Program-made: the position numbers and the translations under genes
Shown: positions 50,564 through 59,015 of the stretch, one piece after another
Position numbering within the stretch: position 1 is the stretch's first letter
How the letters are laid out: the number at the start of each line of letters is the position of its first letter
Assembly: GCF_000284515.1 (NCBI RefSeq)
Contig: NC_017668.1
Span: 2,604,001 to 2,668,000 of the forward strand
Source: Halobacillus halophilus DSM 2266
GTDB lineage: Bacteria > Bacillota > Bacilli > Bacillales > Halobacillaceae
Direction: 5' to 3'
Length of the DNA: 64,000 nt
Notes under the pieces: model-generated
What the model was told of the DNA's origin: nothing
Database searches by the model: none
Seen by the model: only the letters and a program-made list of their open reading frames with translations

Positions 50564-50868
50564 TTCCTTTCGATTTCCTGGTACTTTTCCAACAGTTCTT
50601 CTCTCATATCATAACAGGCAATCTTTTTCTTCAGTTGGGTCATTTCATCCTCGTCTTCCGGCCCTTTCCCGTGAGAATATTGTTTCCCTATAGGCTGAGC
50701 AAACCGGTGGTTTTCCCCATTTCTAAACCATTTCATCCACGTTTTAATCTGGGACTTATTCTTAATTCCAAACATGTCCATCAACTCTTGATTCGTGTGA
50801 TTCCCTTCTAATTTTAATTGAACTACTTTCTTTTTTACTTCTTCGGGATAGTGAACTTTTTTACCCAT
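50533..50868 (-). CDS. IS3-family OrfA (helix-turn-helix protein)
   Basis: A 111-residue DNA-binding protein with an N-terminal helix-turn-helix (YPEEVKKKVVQLKLEGNHTN, then MDMFGIKNKSQIKTWMKWF). A C-terminal leucine-zipper-like helix follows (TQLKKKIACYDMREELLEKY). It recognises the IS ends and dimerises. The end overlaps orfB by about 30 bases. A GGAAAAG stretch within the overlap is a plausible -1 slippage site. Confidence 0.9.
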   Translation of the reverse strand: MGKKVHYPEEVKKKVVQLKLEGNHTNQELMDMFGIKNKSQIKTWMKWFRNGENHRFAQPIGKQYSHGKGPEDEDEMTQLKKKIACYDMREELLEKYQEIERKWFQKYSSKS

Positions 50869-50945
50869 AAGAAAAACACCTCCAAGTGTAGTATTACAAC
50901 TTTGAAGGTGTTTTATTACGTCTCATTTTTCTAGGTCACTCTAAT

Positions 50946-50966
50946 AAGTAGAGGGTTTATTTTATT
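50946..50966. terminator. Right half of the split terminator
   Basis: The arm AAGTAGAGGGTTTATTTTATT complements 49725-49745 exactly. It overlaps the stop codon of the short QoxD-like gene (50962-50964). Confidence 0.85.
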
Positions 50967-51201
50967 TATACGTTTTTTGTTTTTGAAGCTGAACATGGAA
51001 CAGTTGGAAAATCGCTTGAGTGAATGCTAGTGCTGAAACGGCGTAGAGAACAAACTTAGGCGAGTAAGCTGTATATAAGGCTCCCCATAAAGAGATAGCC
51101 GTCAGTAAAATACAGAGCATAAAACCAATAACATGTTTTTGAGATAATATCTCCGTGGCTTCATTATTTTCGAATTCATGGACTTTTTCATTTAATTTCA
51201 T
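50962..51201 (-). CDS. Short QoxD-like (heme-copper oxidase subunit IV) paralogue
   Basis: A 79-residue membrane protein. Its core (QKHVIGFMLCILLTAISLW, AFTQAIFQLFH) matches the QoxD just upstream (HLVGFLVSITLTLVAAWTAL, AIIQAGIQLFMFMH) position by position, so it is a tandem paralogue. It has two membrane helices and stops where QoxD continues with a third helix and a His-rich tail. The start at 51201 has GGTGAT upstream; in-frame codons at 51207 and 51213 are possible. It may be an accessory oxidase subunit. It is the last gene of the qox operon. Confidence 0.75.
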   Translation of the reverse strand: MKLNEKVHEFENNEATEILSQKHVIGFMLCILLTAISLWGALYTAYSPKFVLYAVSALAFTQAIFQLFHVQLQKQKTYK

Positions 51202-51238
51202 ATACATCACCACCAGATTATTAAATTACATTTTAGGC

Positions 51239-51628
51239 TTAATGGCCAGAATGCTCTGTAGATTCTCCATTTTCACTGTGGTTTTCCTGCTGCTCATGCT
51301 GGTTATGATCTCCACCATCATGGTCATGAGAAAAGCCAAAGGACATGGTAAACAATGAACCGGCTACGATAATGGTAGCCAAAACGCCTCCATGAAACAT
51401 CATATTCCAAGGTACGTGTCCTCCCTGACTCTCACGTTCTGTCATGTGCATAAACATGAACAATTGGATACCTGCCTGAATAATGGCCAAAGCCATTATT
51501 CCTGTGATAATCCAAACAGCTGATAAATCTGATTGTAGAGCAGTCCAAGCAGCAACTAAAGTTAAAGTAATTGAAACCAGAAACCCGACAAGGTGTTGAG
51601 TAGGAATACGTTTCTTATCATTTGCCAT
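51239..51628 (-). CDS. qoxD: Quinol oxidase aa3 subunit IV
   Basis: A 129-residue subunit of the menaquinol oxidase with three transmembrane helices (about 10-30, 36-57, 73-97). The C-terminal tail is rich in His, Asp and Glu (from HDHDGGDHNQHEQQ). The family motif IQLFMFMHM is present. It starts directly at the qoxC stop. Confidence 0.93.
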   Translation of the reverse strand: MANDKKRIPTQHLVGFLVSITLTLVAAWTALQSDLSAVWIITGIMALAIIQAGIQLFMFMHMTERESQGGHVPWNMMFHGGVLATIIVAGSLFTMSFGFSHDHDGGDHNQHEQQENHSENGESTEHSGH

Positions 51629-52234
51629 TTAGTCCACCATCCCTATCAGGTAAACACCTGTAAAGATAAAAATCCATACTACATCTAAAAAGTGCCAGTA
51701 GAGACCAATAATAAAGAATTTACGACTTGTCTTAGGTGTTAAACCTCTCTGTCTTAATTGAATAAGAAGAAGTATAATCCAGCCGATACCCAGGCTTACG
51801 TGGAGTCCGTGGGTTCCTGCTAGTGTAAAGAAAGCTGACCAGTAGGCACTGGATTGAAGGGTAGCCCCCTCATGTACATAATGAATAAACTCATAGATCT
51901 CAAAACCTAAGAATCCAAGCCCTAAAAGCAAGGTCACTATAATCCAGTTTCTCAAACCTTTCGCAGATCCTCTTCTCATTTCGTGAATAGCTATTCCACA
52001 AGTGAAACTACTTGTCAAAAGCATAAACGTCATGATCAATACAATCTCTGCTCCAAAGAGTTCCCCTGGAGATGGAGCATCAGCTGTTCTTCCGAATAAA
52101 ACTGCATAAGTGGCAAAGAGTGTAGCAAACAATACAATTTCTGCACCTAAGAATATCCAGAAGCCAAGAATGCTCAGTCGGCCTTCTTCGCTTCTATATT
52201 CAAGTGGTCCTGTTTTCAGTTCATGAGAACTCAT
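51629..52234 (-). CDS. qoxC: Quinol oxidase aa3 subunit III
   Basis: A 201-residue CtaE/CyoC-type subunit with five membrane helices, GFWIFLGAEIVLFATLFATY at the first and HFLDVVWIFIFTGVYL at the last. The ATG at 52234 follows AAGGAGG and begins MSSHELKTGP. The longer frame to 52276 overlaps qoxB and is rejected. It is co-transcribed with qoxB and qoxD. Confidence 0.95.
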   Translation of the reverse strand: MSSHELKTGPLEYRSEEGRLSILGFWIFLGAEIVLFATLFATYAVLFGRTADAPSPGELFGAEIVLIMTFMLLTSSFTCGIAIHEMRRGSAKGLRNWIIVTLLLGLGFLGFEIYEFIHYVHEGATLQSSAYWSAFFTLAGTHGLHVSLGIGWIILLLIQLRQRGLTPKTSRKFFIIGLYWHFLDVVWIFIFTGVYLIGMVD

Positions 52235-52235
52235 A

Positions 52236-54173
52236 TTATAACCTCCTTGCCGAGCGTTCCGTACGCTTGATTTCATCTACATCAACATGGAAACCTTCAT
52301 CGTAGTCGAAGGAACGAATGATCATCATGACGAATACGGCAAGTAAGCCGCCAATAGCCATCCACATCCATTCAAATACAAGTCCAAATCCAGATACAAA
52401 CATGAAAGCCATCATAATAAACGGTTGTCCCGTGTTACTCGGCATATGAATAGGCTCTACTTTATCTTCTTCAAACGTCGTTTTACCTTCTTGTTTTAAC
52501 TTCACGTAAGCATCCTGACTGTCGATATGCGGAAGCGTTGCAAAGTTGTAAAAAGGTACAGGAGTAGAAGTGGCCCATTCAAGCGTTCTTCCATTATCCC
52601 AACTATCTCCTGTTTTCTCGCGTTCACTATAACGGTAGCTGTAAAGAATGGTGAATACGAAAATGGCAAAGCCAACACCCATTCCAAATGCACCTACTGT
52701 AGAAATAATGTTCAGTGGCATCCACTCTGGAATGATGGTAAAGACACGACGTGGCATTCCATCTAAACCTACAAAGTATTGCGGGAAGAAACAGACATGG
52801 AATCCAATAACAAAGAACCAGAAACTCCATCTTCCGAGTCTTTCATTAAGCTTATGACCGAACATTTTCGGATACCAGAATACAAGACCTGAGAAGCAGG
52901 CAAATACCGTACCAGCAATTAATACATAGTGGAAGTGTGCGACTAGGAAGTAGGTGTTATGGAATTGATAGTCAGCTGAGGCCATACCAAGCATAACTCC
53001 GGTAACACCACCGATGACGAAACTTGGTATAAAAGCAAGGGCCCACATCATAGCTACTGTGTTATTAATCTTAGACTTATACAATGTCCCCAGCCAGTTG
53101 AATATTTTCACCCCGGTCGGCACAGCAATAAGCATGGTCGAAATAGAGAAGACCGAGTTTACAAAAGCACCAGCACCCATGGTAAAGAAGTGGTGGACCC
53201 ATACAAGGAAACTCAATCCAGCAATCAATATGATCGCCCACACCATAGCTTTGTAACCGAATAATTGCTTACGGGCAAATGCTGAAATGACCTCAGAAAA
53301 TATACCGAATGCAGGAAGTATCACAATATAAACTTCAGGATGTCCCCACATCCAGAACAAGTTCGCCCACATCATTGGCATACCTTCACCTGTTAAGGTA
53401 AAGAATTGAGCTCCGAATATACGGTCGAGCGTCATTAGAGCTAAAGCAACCGTTAAAATAGGGAAAGCAAATACAATAATGAAAGATGTAATCAAAGTGG
53501 ACCAGGTAAAGATCGGCATCTGAAACATTCTCATTTTTGGAGCTCTCATTTTTAAGATGGTTACCATAAAGTTAATACCAGTTGCTAATGTACCAATACC
53601 TGATAACTGTAAGCCCAGGAGGTAAAAGTTTTGTCCTGGTCCCGGACTCATAGCAGCTCCCGCCAGAGGCGTGTAACTTGTCCATCCGGCATCTGGAGAG
53701 CCACCAATAACAAACGATATGTTAAACAGCATAGCCCCGAACAAAAAGGACCAGAAGCTTAAAGCATTTAAATAAGGAAAGGCTACGTCCCTTGCTCCAA
53801 TCTGCAAAGGAACAACAAAGTTCATAAGCCCAATTAAAAACGGCATGGCCATAAAGATAATCATAACGGTACCGTGCGTGGTAAAGATTTCGTCATAATG
53901 CTGGGCGTTTAAAAAGTTCATATTCGGAAACGCCAGCTGCGTCCTCATCATCATAGCGTCTACGCCCCCGCGGAATAACATCGCAAGAGCACTTAAAATA
54001 TACATAATTCCTATTTTTTTATGGTCAACCGTTGTAAGCCATTCACGCCAGAGCCATCCCCATTTTTTATAATACGTTAGGAAAAATAAAAGGGAGATCG
54101 TCACGAGGGCAATGGATACCATTCCCGCGTAAATGAGAGGTTCACCGGTTACAAAAAATTCGTCTAGTTGCAA
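52236..54173 (-). CDS. qoxB: Quinol oxidase aa3 subunit I
   Basis: Catalytic heme-copper subunit, 645 residues, with about 14-15 transmembrane helices. Ligands are visible: a heme His near TTHGTVMIIF, the CuB and cross-linked His-Tyr motif WGHPEVYIVILPAFG, VWVHHFFTMG, and the heme pair in HFHYVLI. The start is a TTG at 54173 with GCAGGTGAG upstream. It reduces oxygen to water while pumping protons. Confidence 0.97.
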   Translation of the reverse strand: MQLDEFFVTGEPLIYAGMVSIALVTISLLFFLTYYKKWGWLWREWLTTVDHKKIGIMYILSALAMLFRGGVDAMMMRTQLAFPNMNFLNAQHYDEIFTTHGTVMIIFMAMPFLIGLMNFVVPLQIGARDVAFPYLNALSFWSFLFGAMLFNISFVIGGSPDAGWTSYTPLAGAAMSPGPGQNFYLLGLQLSGIGTLATGINFMVTILKMRAPKMRMFQMPIFTWSTLITSFIIVFAFPILTVALALMTLDRIFGAQFFTLTGEGMPMMWANLFWMWGHPEVYIVILPAFGIFSEVISAFARKQLFGYKAMVWAIILIAGLSFLVWVHHFFTMGAGAFVNSVFSISTMLIAVPTGVKIFNWLGTLYKSKINNTVAMMWALAFIPSFVIGGVTGVMLGMASADYQFHNTYFLVAHFHYVLIAGTVFACFSGLVFWYPKMFGHKLNERLGRWSFWFFVIGFHVCFFPQYFVGLDGMPRRVFTIIPEWMPLNIISTVGAFGMGVGFAIFVFTILYSYRYSEREKTGDSWDNGRTLEWATSTPVPFYNFATLPHIDSQDAYVKLKQEGKTTFEEDKVEPIHMPSNTGQPFIMMAFMFVSGFGLVFEWMWMAIGGLLAVFVMMIIRSFDYDEGFHVDVDEIKRTERSARRL

Positions 54174-54190
54174 AATTACTCACCTGCTTC

Positions 54191-55174
54191 CTAATGATCT
54201 CTGTCGCTTTCGTGATCGTCATTATTTTCTTCATCCATAAAGTCTCCAGCATCCTGATGACTCTCTAAATGCATCAATTCACCATATTTTTCAAAATGAC
54301 GATTAATGGCATAATCCATCCCCTCAGGGTTTCCGTGATTAACCCAGGCTAAGTGAGTAGATGAAAACTCATGTTCTTCCGTCAAACCGGGCGCGAGTAA
54401 TTCATCATACCTATCCTGAGTTAGTTTTGGCGCCTGATTTTGGGTCTCGCTCACCCATTGATCATACGCTTCAGGACTTTCTGCATAAACTTCAAATGTT
54501 TGTTTTGTAAAACCTTCTCCATTGAAGTTTGAGTTCCTGCCTTTGTAAACACCCTCTTCATCCGCTTCAAGATAGTGAGTGTTCATCATTCCTGCCATAT
54601 TGTACTTTTGACCGCCGAGCCTTGGAATCCAAAGAGCTGTCATAGCATCGGCAGAAGACAATTTAAACTCAATCGGCCGATCTGTAGGAATATGCAAATA
54701 ATTCACCGTCTCTATGTTCTCTTCCGGATAACTGAAGAACCATTTCCAGTCGGCTGTCGTTGCGTGAATGACTAGTGGTTCCTGTTCTTCTTCGTTTGCC
54801 TCTGCCTCTGGTGGTTTTTCCAATGTAAACAATGAATTCACAGTTGGAATACTTAAGGCAATAACGATAATAAATGGAATAACCGTCCAAATCACTTCAA
54901 TTTTGTTGTTTCCGTGCATATCGGGGTCATAATCAGTCTCCTTACGGCCAGGTCTGTTCTCTCTATATTTCACGACCATATACGTAAATGCTGCAAACAC
55001 CACGACTACAATGAACAACATAAAATAGACGGAGTATAAAATAAGATCTTTTTGTAACTGTGCAACAGGACCCTTCGGATCGAAAACAGCTAACTCACAG
55101 CCGCTTAACAGCAAGACCAGACTGAGCGGCAATAAAGCCAATCCCTTTTTAAACAACCTGTTTATGTTTTTCAC
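54191..55174 (-). CDS. qoxA: Quinol oxidase aa3 subunit II (lipoprotein)
   Basis: Subunit II, about 327 residues. It has a lipobox LLSGC, two transmembrane helices and an outer cupredoxin-like domain (WKWFFSYPEENIETVN, WIPRLGGQKYNM). The CuA cysteines and cytochrome c domain are absent. This fits a quinol oxidase, not a cytochrome c oxidase. GTG at 55174 is favoured because AAAAGGAG lies about 11 bases upstream; a GTG four codons earlier touches that site. The tail is acidic and His-rich. First gene of the qox operon. Confidence 0.93.
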   Translation of the reverse strand: MKNINRLFKKGLALLPLSLVLLLSGCELAVFDPKGPVAQLQKDLILYSVYFMLFIVVVVFAAFTYMVVKYRENRPGRKETDYDPDMHGNNKIEVIWTVIPFIIVIALSIPTVNSLFTLEKPPEAEANEEEQEPLVIHATTADWKWFFSYPEENIETVNYLHIPTDRPIEFKLSSADAMTALWIPRLGGQKYNMAGMMNTHYLEADEEGVYKGRNSNFNGEGFTKQTFEVYAESPEAYDQWVSETQNQAPKLTQDRYDELLAPGLTEEHEFSSTHLAWVNHGNPEGMDYAINRHFEKYGELMHLESHQDAGDFMDEENNDDHESDRDH

Positions 55175-55244
55175 TGAGAAGTACACTCCTTTTCTATTAT
55201 TCTATCTAATTAGGTACATTCTTTTTTTAGTGCCAACTGCCTGT

Positions 55245-55253
55245 ATTATAGCA
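55245..55253 (-). promoter_or_regulatory. Extended -10 promoter of the qox operon
   Basis: TGCTATAAT on the minus strand is a consensus TGn-extended -10, about 70 bases before qoxA. No convincing -35 is seen at the optimal distance. Confidence 0.6.
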
Positions 55254-55472
55254 AAAAATGTAGAATAATAGCTCAAGTTAATAAAATTGTCATTGATCTC
55301 TCACACTTTACAATAAATTTTCTAGTTTGCATCCTATGATTTGACATTCGTTTATTTGCTTGTAATTCAACCCCCTTCATTCCAGCCATTAAGCGATTAT
55401 CCAATTGATAGGGCTACATACTGTATGTCGGAAGATGGATCATTCTCTGGTTAAGCTATTATTCAGGACAGT

Positions 55473-55682
55473 CTAGGATATATCCCTGATCTTAAAAAAA
55501 AGCTGCCTTGCTTCAAACCATGAACATTTATGTTGCCTTTGGATCAACTTTACATATTCTGAAAACAATTTCTGGTTCGCTGCAAAGTCCTGAGAATTTA
55601 ATTTTTTATTACACTCAATTGGAGAAAGAACCGTTTCCGGTATATCCAGCTGGTCATCGTTGAACAAATTCATTTGTTCCAT
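55473..55682 (-). CDS. Small soluble protein of unknown function
   Basis: A 69-residue protein behind a good GAGGAGGG ribosome site. It is acidic at the N-terminus and mostly helical later (AANQKLFSEYVKLIQRQH, SWFEARQLFFKIRD). No signal, membrane segment or known family. It lies alone between qoxA and the M28 peptidase gene, on the same strand as qox. Confidence 0.65.
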   Translation of the reverse strand: MEQMNLFNDDQLDIPETVLSPIECNKKLNSQDFAANQKLFSEYVKLIQRQHKCSWFEARQLFFKIRDIS

Positions 55683-55993
55683 AAGTAATTTTTCCCTCCT
55701 CTAAACGCCAGAACGGTATTTAATACATGGTAAAATACCACTTCCTGAAAATTTTTCAGGAAATTGATTCTTACGTATCATTCGCCTGTTCTACTATTAC
55801 CCATAATTAATAAAGCAGACACTTGTAATCATACATTCGACAGCTTGCTTCAGAAACTTCCATCCTTGGTATAGGTCCTAAGTTGGCACAAAAATATAAC
55901 CTTCTATTAATCTTATAAGAAGCTCTATTTCCATTTTTTATGAAATGGAATATAGTTAGAGTACTACGAGCTACATTAAGGAGGAATAAGTAA
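55683..55993. other. Intergenic region before the M28 peptidase
   Basis: An AT-rich divergent region carrying upstream signals of the genes on both sides. A GAAATTTTTCAGG/CCTGAAAATTTTTC-like palindrome (about 55743-55763) is visible. No gene was supported. Confidence 0.5.
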
Positions 55994-57367
55994 ATGCTAA
56001 AAAAAGCAATAAACATGATGTTAGCTGCTGGATTAATTTTAAGCTCTGCTCCAGCCACAGTTGATGCTGCACCCCCTGTTCTTAACAGCAATAGTGATCA
56101 TGCATTCGATAACAAGGTTATTAAAAAAATTAGTGCTGACCGCCTCTATGAACGAGTAGATTTCCTGTCAGAAAAACCAAGAGAAGCTGGAACAGAAGGC
56201 GAGTATCACGCGGTTCAGTATATTAAAGAAAAGTTTGAAAGCTATGGATATGATACGGAATTACAGCCTTTTACTTTTCAAGACTGGTACGGAGGTATTT
56301 CTTCCCTCGTTATTAATGACACGGTTTTTCGCGAAGACGTTCGCACCTTTAATGGGTCAGTAAACGGGACAGTAAAATCCAAACTTCAATTTGTTGGTTT
56401 AGCGTCTTCAGAAGAAGTAACGGACTCTGTTAAAGGTAAAATCGCCTTAATTGAACGAGGCTCTATTAGTTTTTATGAAAAAATCCAAAATGTTTTAAAT
56501 AAAGGCGCTATAGGAGTGATCATGTTTAACCGAGAAGGAGCAGAAGGCAATGATTTTGGTTATACATACGAGGGACAGGATATACCAGCTGTAGCTATAG
56601 ACCGTGAAACAGGTTTATCCCTTGTGAACCAACTCAAATCAGAAGAAGTAAATGCAGAAATATCCGTTCAAGATGCGGGAGTAATTGATAAAACTTCATA
56701 CAATGTCATTGCTACAATGAAACCTCATAAAAACAAAGATAATGGCCAAATGATTACGGTTGGTGCTCACCATGATTCTGTAGCAGGAGGTCCAGGTGCT
56801 AACGATGATGCATCAGGTGTGTCCGGAGTGCTGGAACTAGCCAAAATAATGGCCAATACTCCAACAGATACTGAATTGCGATTTATGACATTCGGTGCTG
56901 AGGAAAAGGGGCTAATTGGTTCTTACTACTATGCAGGCACCTTAAGTGAAGATGAAGTTCATCGAACAGTCGCCCATTTTCAGATGGATATGATAGGAAG
57001 TCGTGATTCAGGAGATTTAATTATGTTTACACCTGATGGAGAAAAGAATCTGGTAACCGATTTAGGAGCAGCTGCGGGAGCCAGGGTAGCAGAAGTCGTG
57101 GAATACGGGCAGCTTGGCCGCAGTGACCACGTCCCATTCTTTGAACGCGGCATCCCGTCTGCTTTATTCATTCATGCCCCCCTTGAGCCATGGTATCATT
57201 CTCCTGAAGATACAGTGGATAAAATTAGTAAAGATAAGTTGAAAGAAACCACAGAAATTGTTGGAGCTGCTGTCTATCAAATTGCACGTCCAGATACTCC
57301 AGCACTTGAAAACGCACAGGTTGCGCCCGGACCAGTTCATTATGAGTTTGATGACAGACCCCTTTAG
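55994..57367 (+). CDS. Secreted M28-family aminopeptidase with PA domain
   Basis: Exported metallo-aminopeptidase of 457 residues behind AAGGAGG. It has a signal peptide (about 1-26, cut near VDA-AP), a PA insert (about 120-235, GKIALIERGSISFYEKI) and an M28 catalytic domain. Zinc ligands are visible: His in GAHHDSV, Asp in GANDDASG, Glu pair in FGAEEKG, Asp in HFQMDMIGS and His in PWYHSPEDT. It probably trims peptides outside the cell. It stands alone on the plus strand, with its own terminator. Confidence 0.92.
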   Translation: MLKKAINMMLAAGLILSSAPATVDAAPPVLNSNSDHAFDNKVIKKISADRLYERVDFLSEKPREAGTEGEYHAVQYIKEKFESYGYDTELQPFTFQDWYGGISSLVINDTVFREDVRTFNGSVNGTVKSKLQFVGLASSEEVTDSVKGKIALIERGSISFYEKIQNVLNKGAIGVIMFNREGAEGNDFGYTYEGQDIPAVAIDRETGLSLVNQLKSEEVNAEISVQDAGVIDKTSYNVIATMKPHKNKDNGQMITVGAHHDSVAGGPGANDDASGVSGVLELAKIMANTPTDTELRFMTFGAEEKGLIGSYYYAGTLSEDEVHRTVAHFQMDMIGSRDSGDLIMFTPDGEKNLVTDLGAAAGARVAEVVEYGQLGRSDHVPFFERGIPSALFIHAPLEPWYHSPEDTVDKISKDKLKETTEIVGAAVYQIARPDTPALENAQVAPGPVHYEFDDRPL

Positions 57368-57400
57368 AAGCAGATGGCAATCTATTCCGAATTTATAACT

Positions 57401-57436
57401 AAAGCGCTGAAACCTTACATAAGATTTCAGCGCTTT
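57401..57436 (+). terminator. Terminator of the M28 peptidase gene
   Basis: Perfect arms AAAGCGCTGAAA / TTTCAGCGCTTT, then a short T-run (TTTTATGC) on the plus strand. Confidence 0.85.
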
Positions 57437-57590
57437 TATGCAATTAAAAAGTGAGAATCCAATTAGAGTAGTGGTTAAAGTAAATATAGCTCTGAGCCCA
57501 TCTTAATTTACACTTCTCTGAATCCTCCAAAATGTAGCAAGCAGCCACCCCTATGAGACTTTATTCTGTCTAATCCGACAAAAACTCTGA

Positions 57591-57619
57591 TTGCGTTAAA
57601 CCTTCAGTAAGCAAATAAT
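57591..57619 (+). promoter_or_regulatory. Candidate sigma-A promoter
   Basis: -35 TTGCGT (57591-57596) and -10 AATAAT (57614-57619) with a 17-base spacer, 44 bases before the gene at 57663. Confidence 0.4.
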
Positions 57620-57662
57620 AGTAGTATAGATCTATTTATCTTATAAAAGGAGGGTTTTACTA

Positions 57663-57920
57663 TTGAATTTGTTGCATAGACTTGAAAGCGATGGTTTCAG
57701 CTCAGTAGAAGGGAATGCCAACATACCCAATCAAGAATTGATATCATTAAAAGAATTACTTACTGATTCGTACTTAAGAAACCTAACGGGACATCACCTA
57801 TTCTTCATCCGATATTATCCCCTCGAAACACAACCATACCTGGAAGTCTTTTATGACCAAAGTTGTTTGAAATTCGATCTGATCGAAAGCAGCTTAGATT
57901 TATTTAAATTGTCATCCTAG
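57663..57920 (+). CDS. Small protein of unknown function
   Basis: An 85-residue soluble protein. The TTG start is 8 bases after AAAGGAGGG. It has an N-terminal helix, a central region LLTDSYLRNLTGHHLFFIRY, and beta-like stretches towards the end. No signal or membrane segment and no family recognised. It has its own candidate promoter and a strong terminator, which argues that it is a real, independently expressed gene. Confidence 0.65.
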   Translation: MNLLHRLESDGFSSVEGNANIPNQELISLKELLTDSYLRNLTGHHLFFIRYYPLETQPYLEVFYDQSCLKFDLIESSLDLFKLSS

Positions 57921-57949
57921 AAAATCCGTAGTCTTGAATAAATTACCAC

Positions 57950-57980
57950 GACCACAAATGCTCTAAGAGCATTTATGGTC
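57950..57980 (+). terminator. Terminator of the 85-residue gene
   Basis: The arms GACCACAAATGCTC / GAGCATTTATGGTC are followed by TATTTT on the plus strand. Confidence 0.85.
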
Positions 57981-58140
57981 TATTTTAACTCCATAACCTT
58001 CTCCATTAAATGGAAGTGCAACAGTTTTTTTCAAAACCGGACTTTCATATACTACCCAATGGTATTCTTTTAACTTTTTTATACTTAAAAAATGGTTGCA
58101 TCTTATAATAGGATAATTTAAACCGATGTTATAACCTAAA

Positions 58141-58184
58141 AAAACAGCTGATTCCTTTGTTATAAAAAAGGAATCAGCTGTTTT
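58141..58184. terminator. Bidirectional terminator after the tRNA operon
   Basis: An 18-bp stem AAAACAGCTGATTCCTTT / AAAGGAATCAGCTGTTTT with an 8-base loop. On the minus strand it ends the tRNA-Gly/tRNA-Arg transcript. Confidence 0.9.
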
Positions 58185-58192
58185 AAAGTTAG

Positions 58193-58266
58193 TGTCCCAG
58201 GAGAGATTCGAACTCCCGACCCACAGCTTAGAAGGCTGTTGCTCTATCCTGCTGAGCTACTGGGAC
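58193..58266 (-). tRNA. tRNA-Arg (anticodon TCT)
   Basis: A full cloverleaf with acceptor stem GTCCCAG / CTGGGAC, D arm AGCTCAGCAGGATAGAGC, anticodon loop CTTCTAA and T arm GGGAGTTCGAATCTCTC. It decodes AGA/AGG. The CCA end is not encoded. Confidence 0.97.
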
Positions 58267-58298
58267 AAGATTAAGTATTCTAAAAATCAATTATGTTA

Positions 58299-58372
58299 TG
58301 GAGCGGGTGAAGGGAATCGAACCCTCATCATCAGCTTGGAAGGCTGAGGTTTTACCACTAAACTACACCCGC
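58299..58372 (-). tRNA. tRNA-Gly (anticodon TCC)
   Basis: A cloverleaf with acceptor GCGGGTG / CACCCGC, anticodon loop CTTCCAA and T arm GAGGGTTCGATTCCCTT. The 3' CCA is encoded. It is first in a two-tRNA operon, about 30 bases upstream of tRNA-Arg. Confidence 0.97.
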
Positions 58373-58428
58373 ATTGATGAAAATTATTAACTCGAATTTT
58401 TCTATATCGTTTAAGCGGACAAAAACTA

Positions 58429-58457
58429 TTATAATAAGAACTCTTATATTTGTCAAC
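58429..58457 (-). promoter_or_regulatory. Consensus sigma-A promoter of the tRNA operon
   Basis: Perfect -35 TTGACA (58452-58457) and perfect -10 TATAAT (58429-58434) with a 17-base spacer on the minus strand, just downstream of the phosphoesterase gene. Confidence 0.9.
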
Positions 58458-58474
58458 AGGGTTGCAGCAAAGAA

Positions 58475-59002
58475 TTATTCCTTTGCTGCAAGTGATGTTT
58501 CCAGATATAAATCCGGCATAACATCCCCATTGATATGAAAGAATTGTAACTTCAATTGATCAAGGGACGTCCATTCAAGGATGGCGTACGTTGGCTCCTC
58601 CCGGTCTCTTGGAAGACGGCAGCTCCCTGGGTTAATAAACAGCTTTTCATTTACTTTTTCAGCCCCTGCAATATGGGAATGACCAAAACAAGCTATTTGA
58701 GCCCCTGATTCTTCAGCTTTGTAGGAAAGCGGCATCAGTGTAGATTTAATTTGGTAAAGATGACCATGAGTCAGAAGAAAAGTAATATCACCAACTGTAA
58801 CCACCTGATCATTTTCCATTTCTGGTTCAAAATCACAATTACCTTTTGCATAATAGAAACCTTCTAATTCCTTTGAATCATAACTAAGTTCAGAATCACC
58901 ACAGTGAAGCATGGCGTCTACTTCATGCTGATGACGTTTCTTCACGTCCATTAACTCTTGTTCCAGCCCGTGGCTGTCACTAATGATTAATACTTTTGGC
59001 AT
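58475..59002 (-). CDS. YfcE/YsnB-like metallophosphoesterase
   Basis: A 175-residue calcineurin-like phosphoesterase. It shows ISDSHG, LHCGDSE, GNCD, LTHGHLY and CFGHSHIAG, the complete two-metal site. B. subtilis YsnB lies at the same place. Substrate unknown; relatives act on phosphodiesters. The ATG at 59002 (MPKVLIISD) has GAGGTGG just upstream; a GTG at 59011 is less likely. It is 13 bases after rdgB. Confidence 0.93.
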   Translation of the reverse strand: MPKVLIISDSHGLEQELMDVKKRHQHEVDAMLHCGDSELSYDSKELEGFYYAKGNCDFEPEMENDQVVTVGDITFLLTHGHLYQIKSTLMPLSYKAEESGAQIACFGHSHIAGAEKVNEKLFINPGSCRLPRDREEPTYAILEWTSLDQLKLQFFHINGDVMPDLYLETSLAAKE

Positions 59003-59015
59003 CTGGACCACCTCT

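Larger units (their letters stand above)
49751..50943 (-). mobile_element. IS3-family insertion sequence, likely defective
   Basis: A 1193-bp element with imperfect terminal inverted repeats. Ends TGGAGTGCC and TAGAGTGACC continue inward with AAAAT-AGAC--AATAAAACACC on both sides. A 3-bp target duplication ATA (49748-49750 and 50944-50946) flanks it. It carries overlapping orfA and orfB on the minus strand. Group is probably IS150-like. OrfB seems to have lost about 30 residues, so movement is unlikely without help. Confidence 0.9.

Noticed and set aside
52236-55174. Cytochrome c oxidase (caa3) instead of quinol oxidase
   Set aside because: Subunit II lacks CuA cysteines and a cytochrome c domain; gene order and length match qoxABCD.
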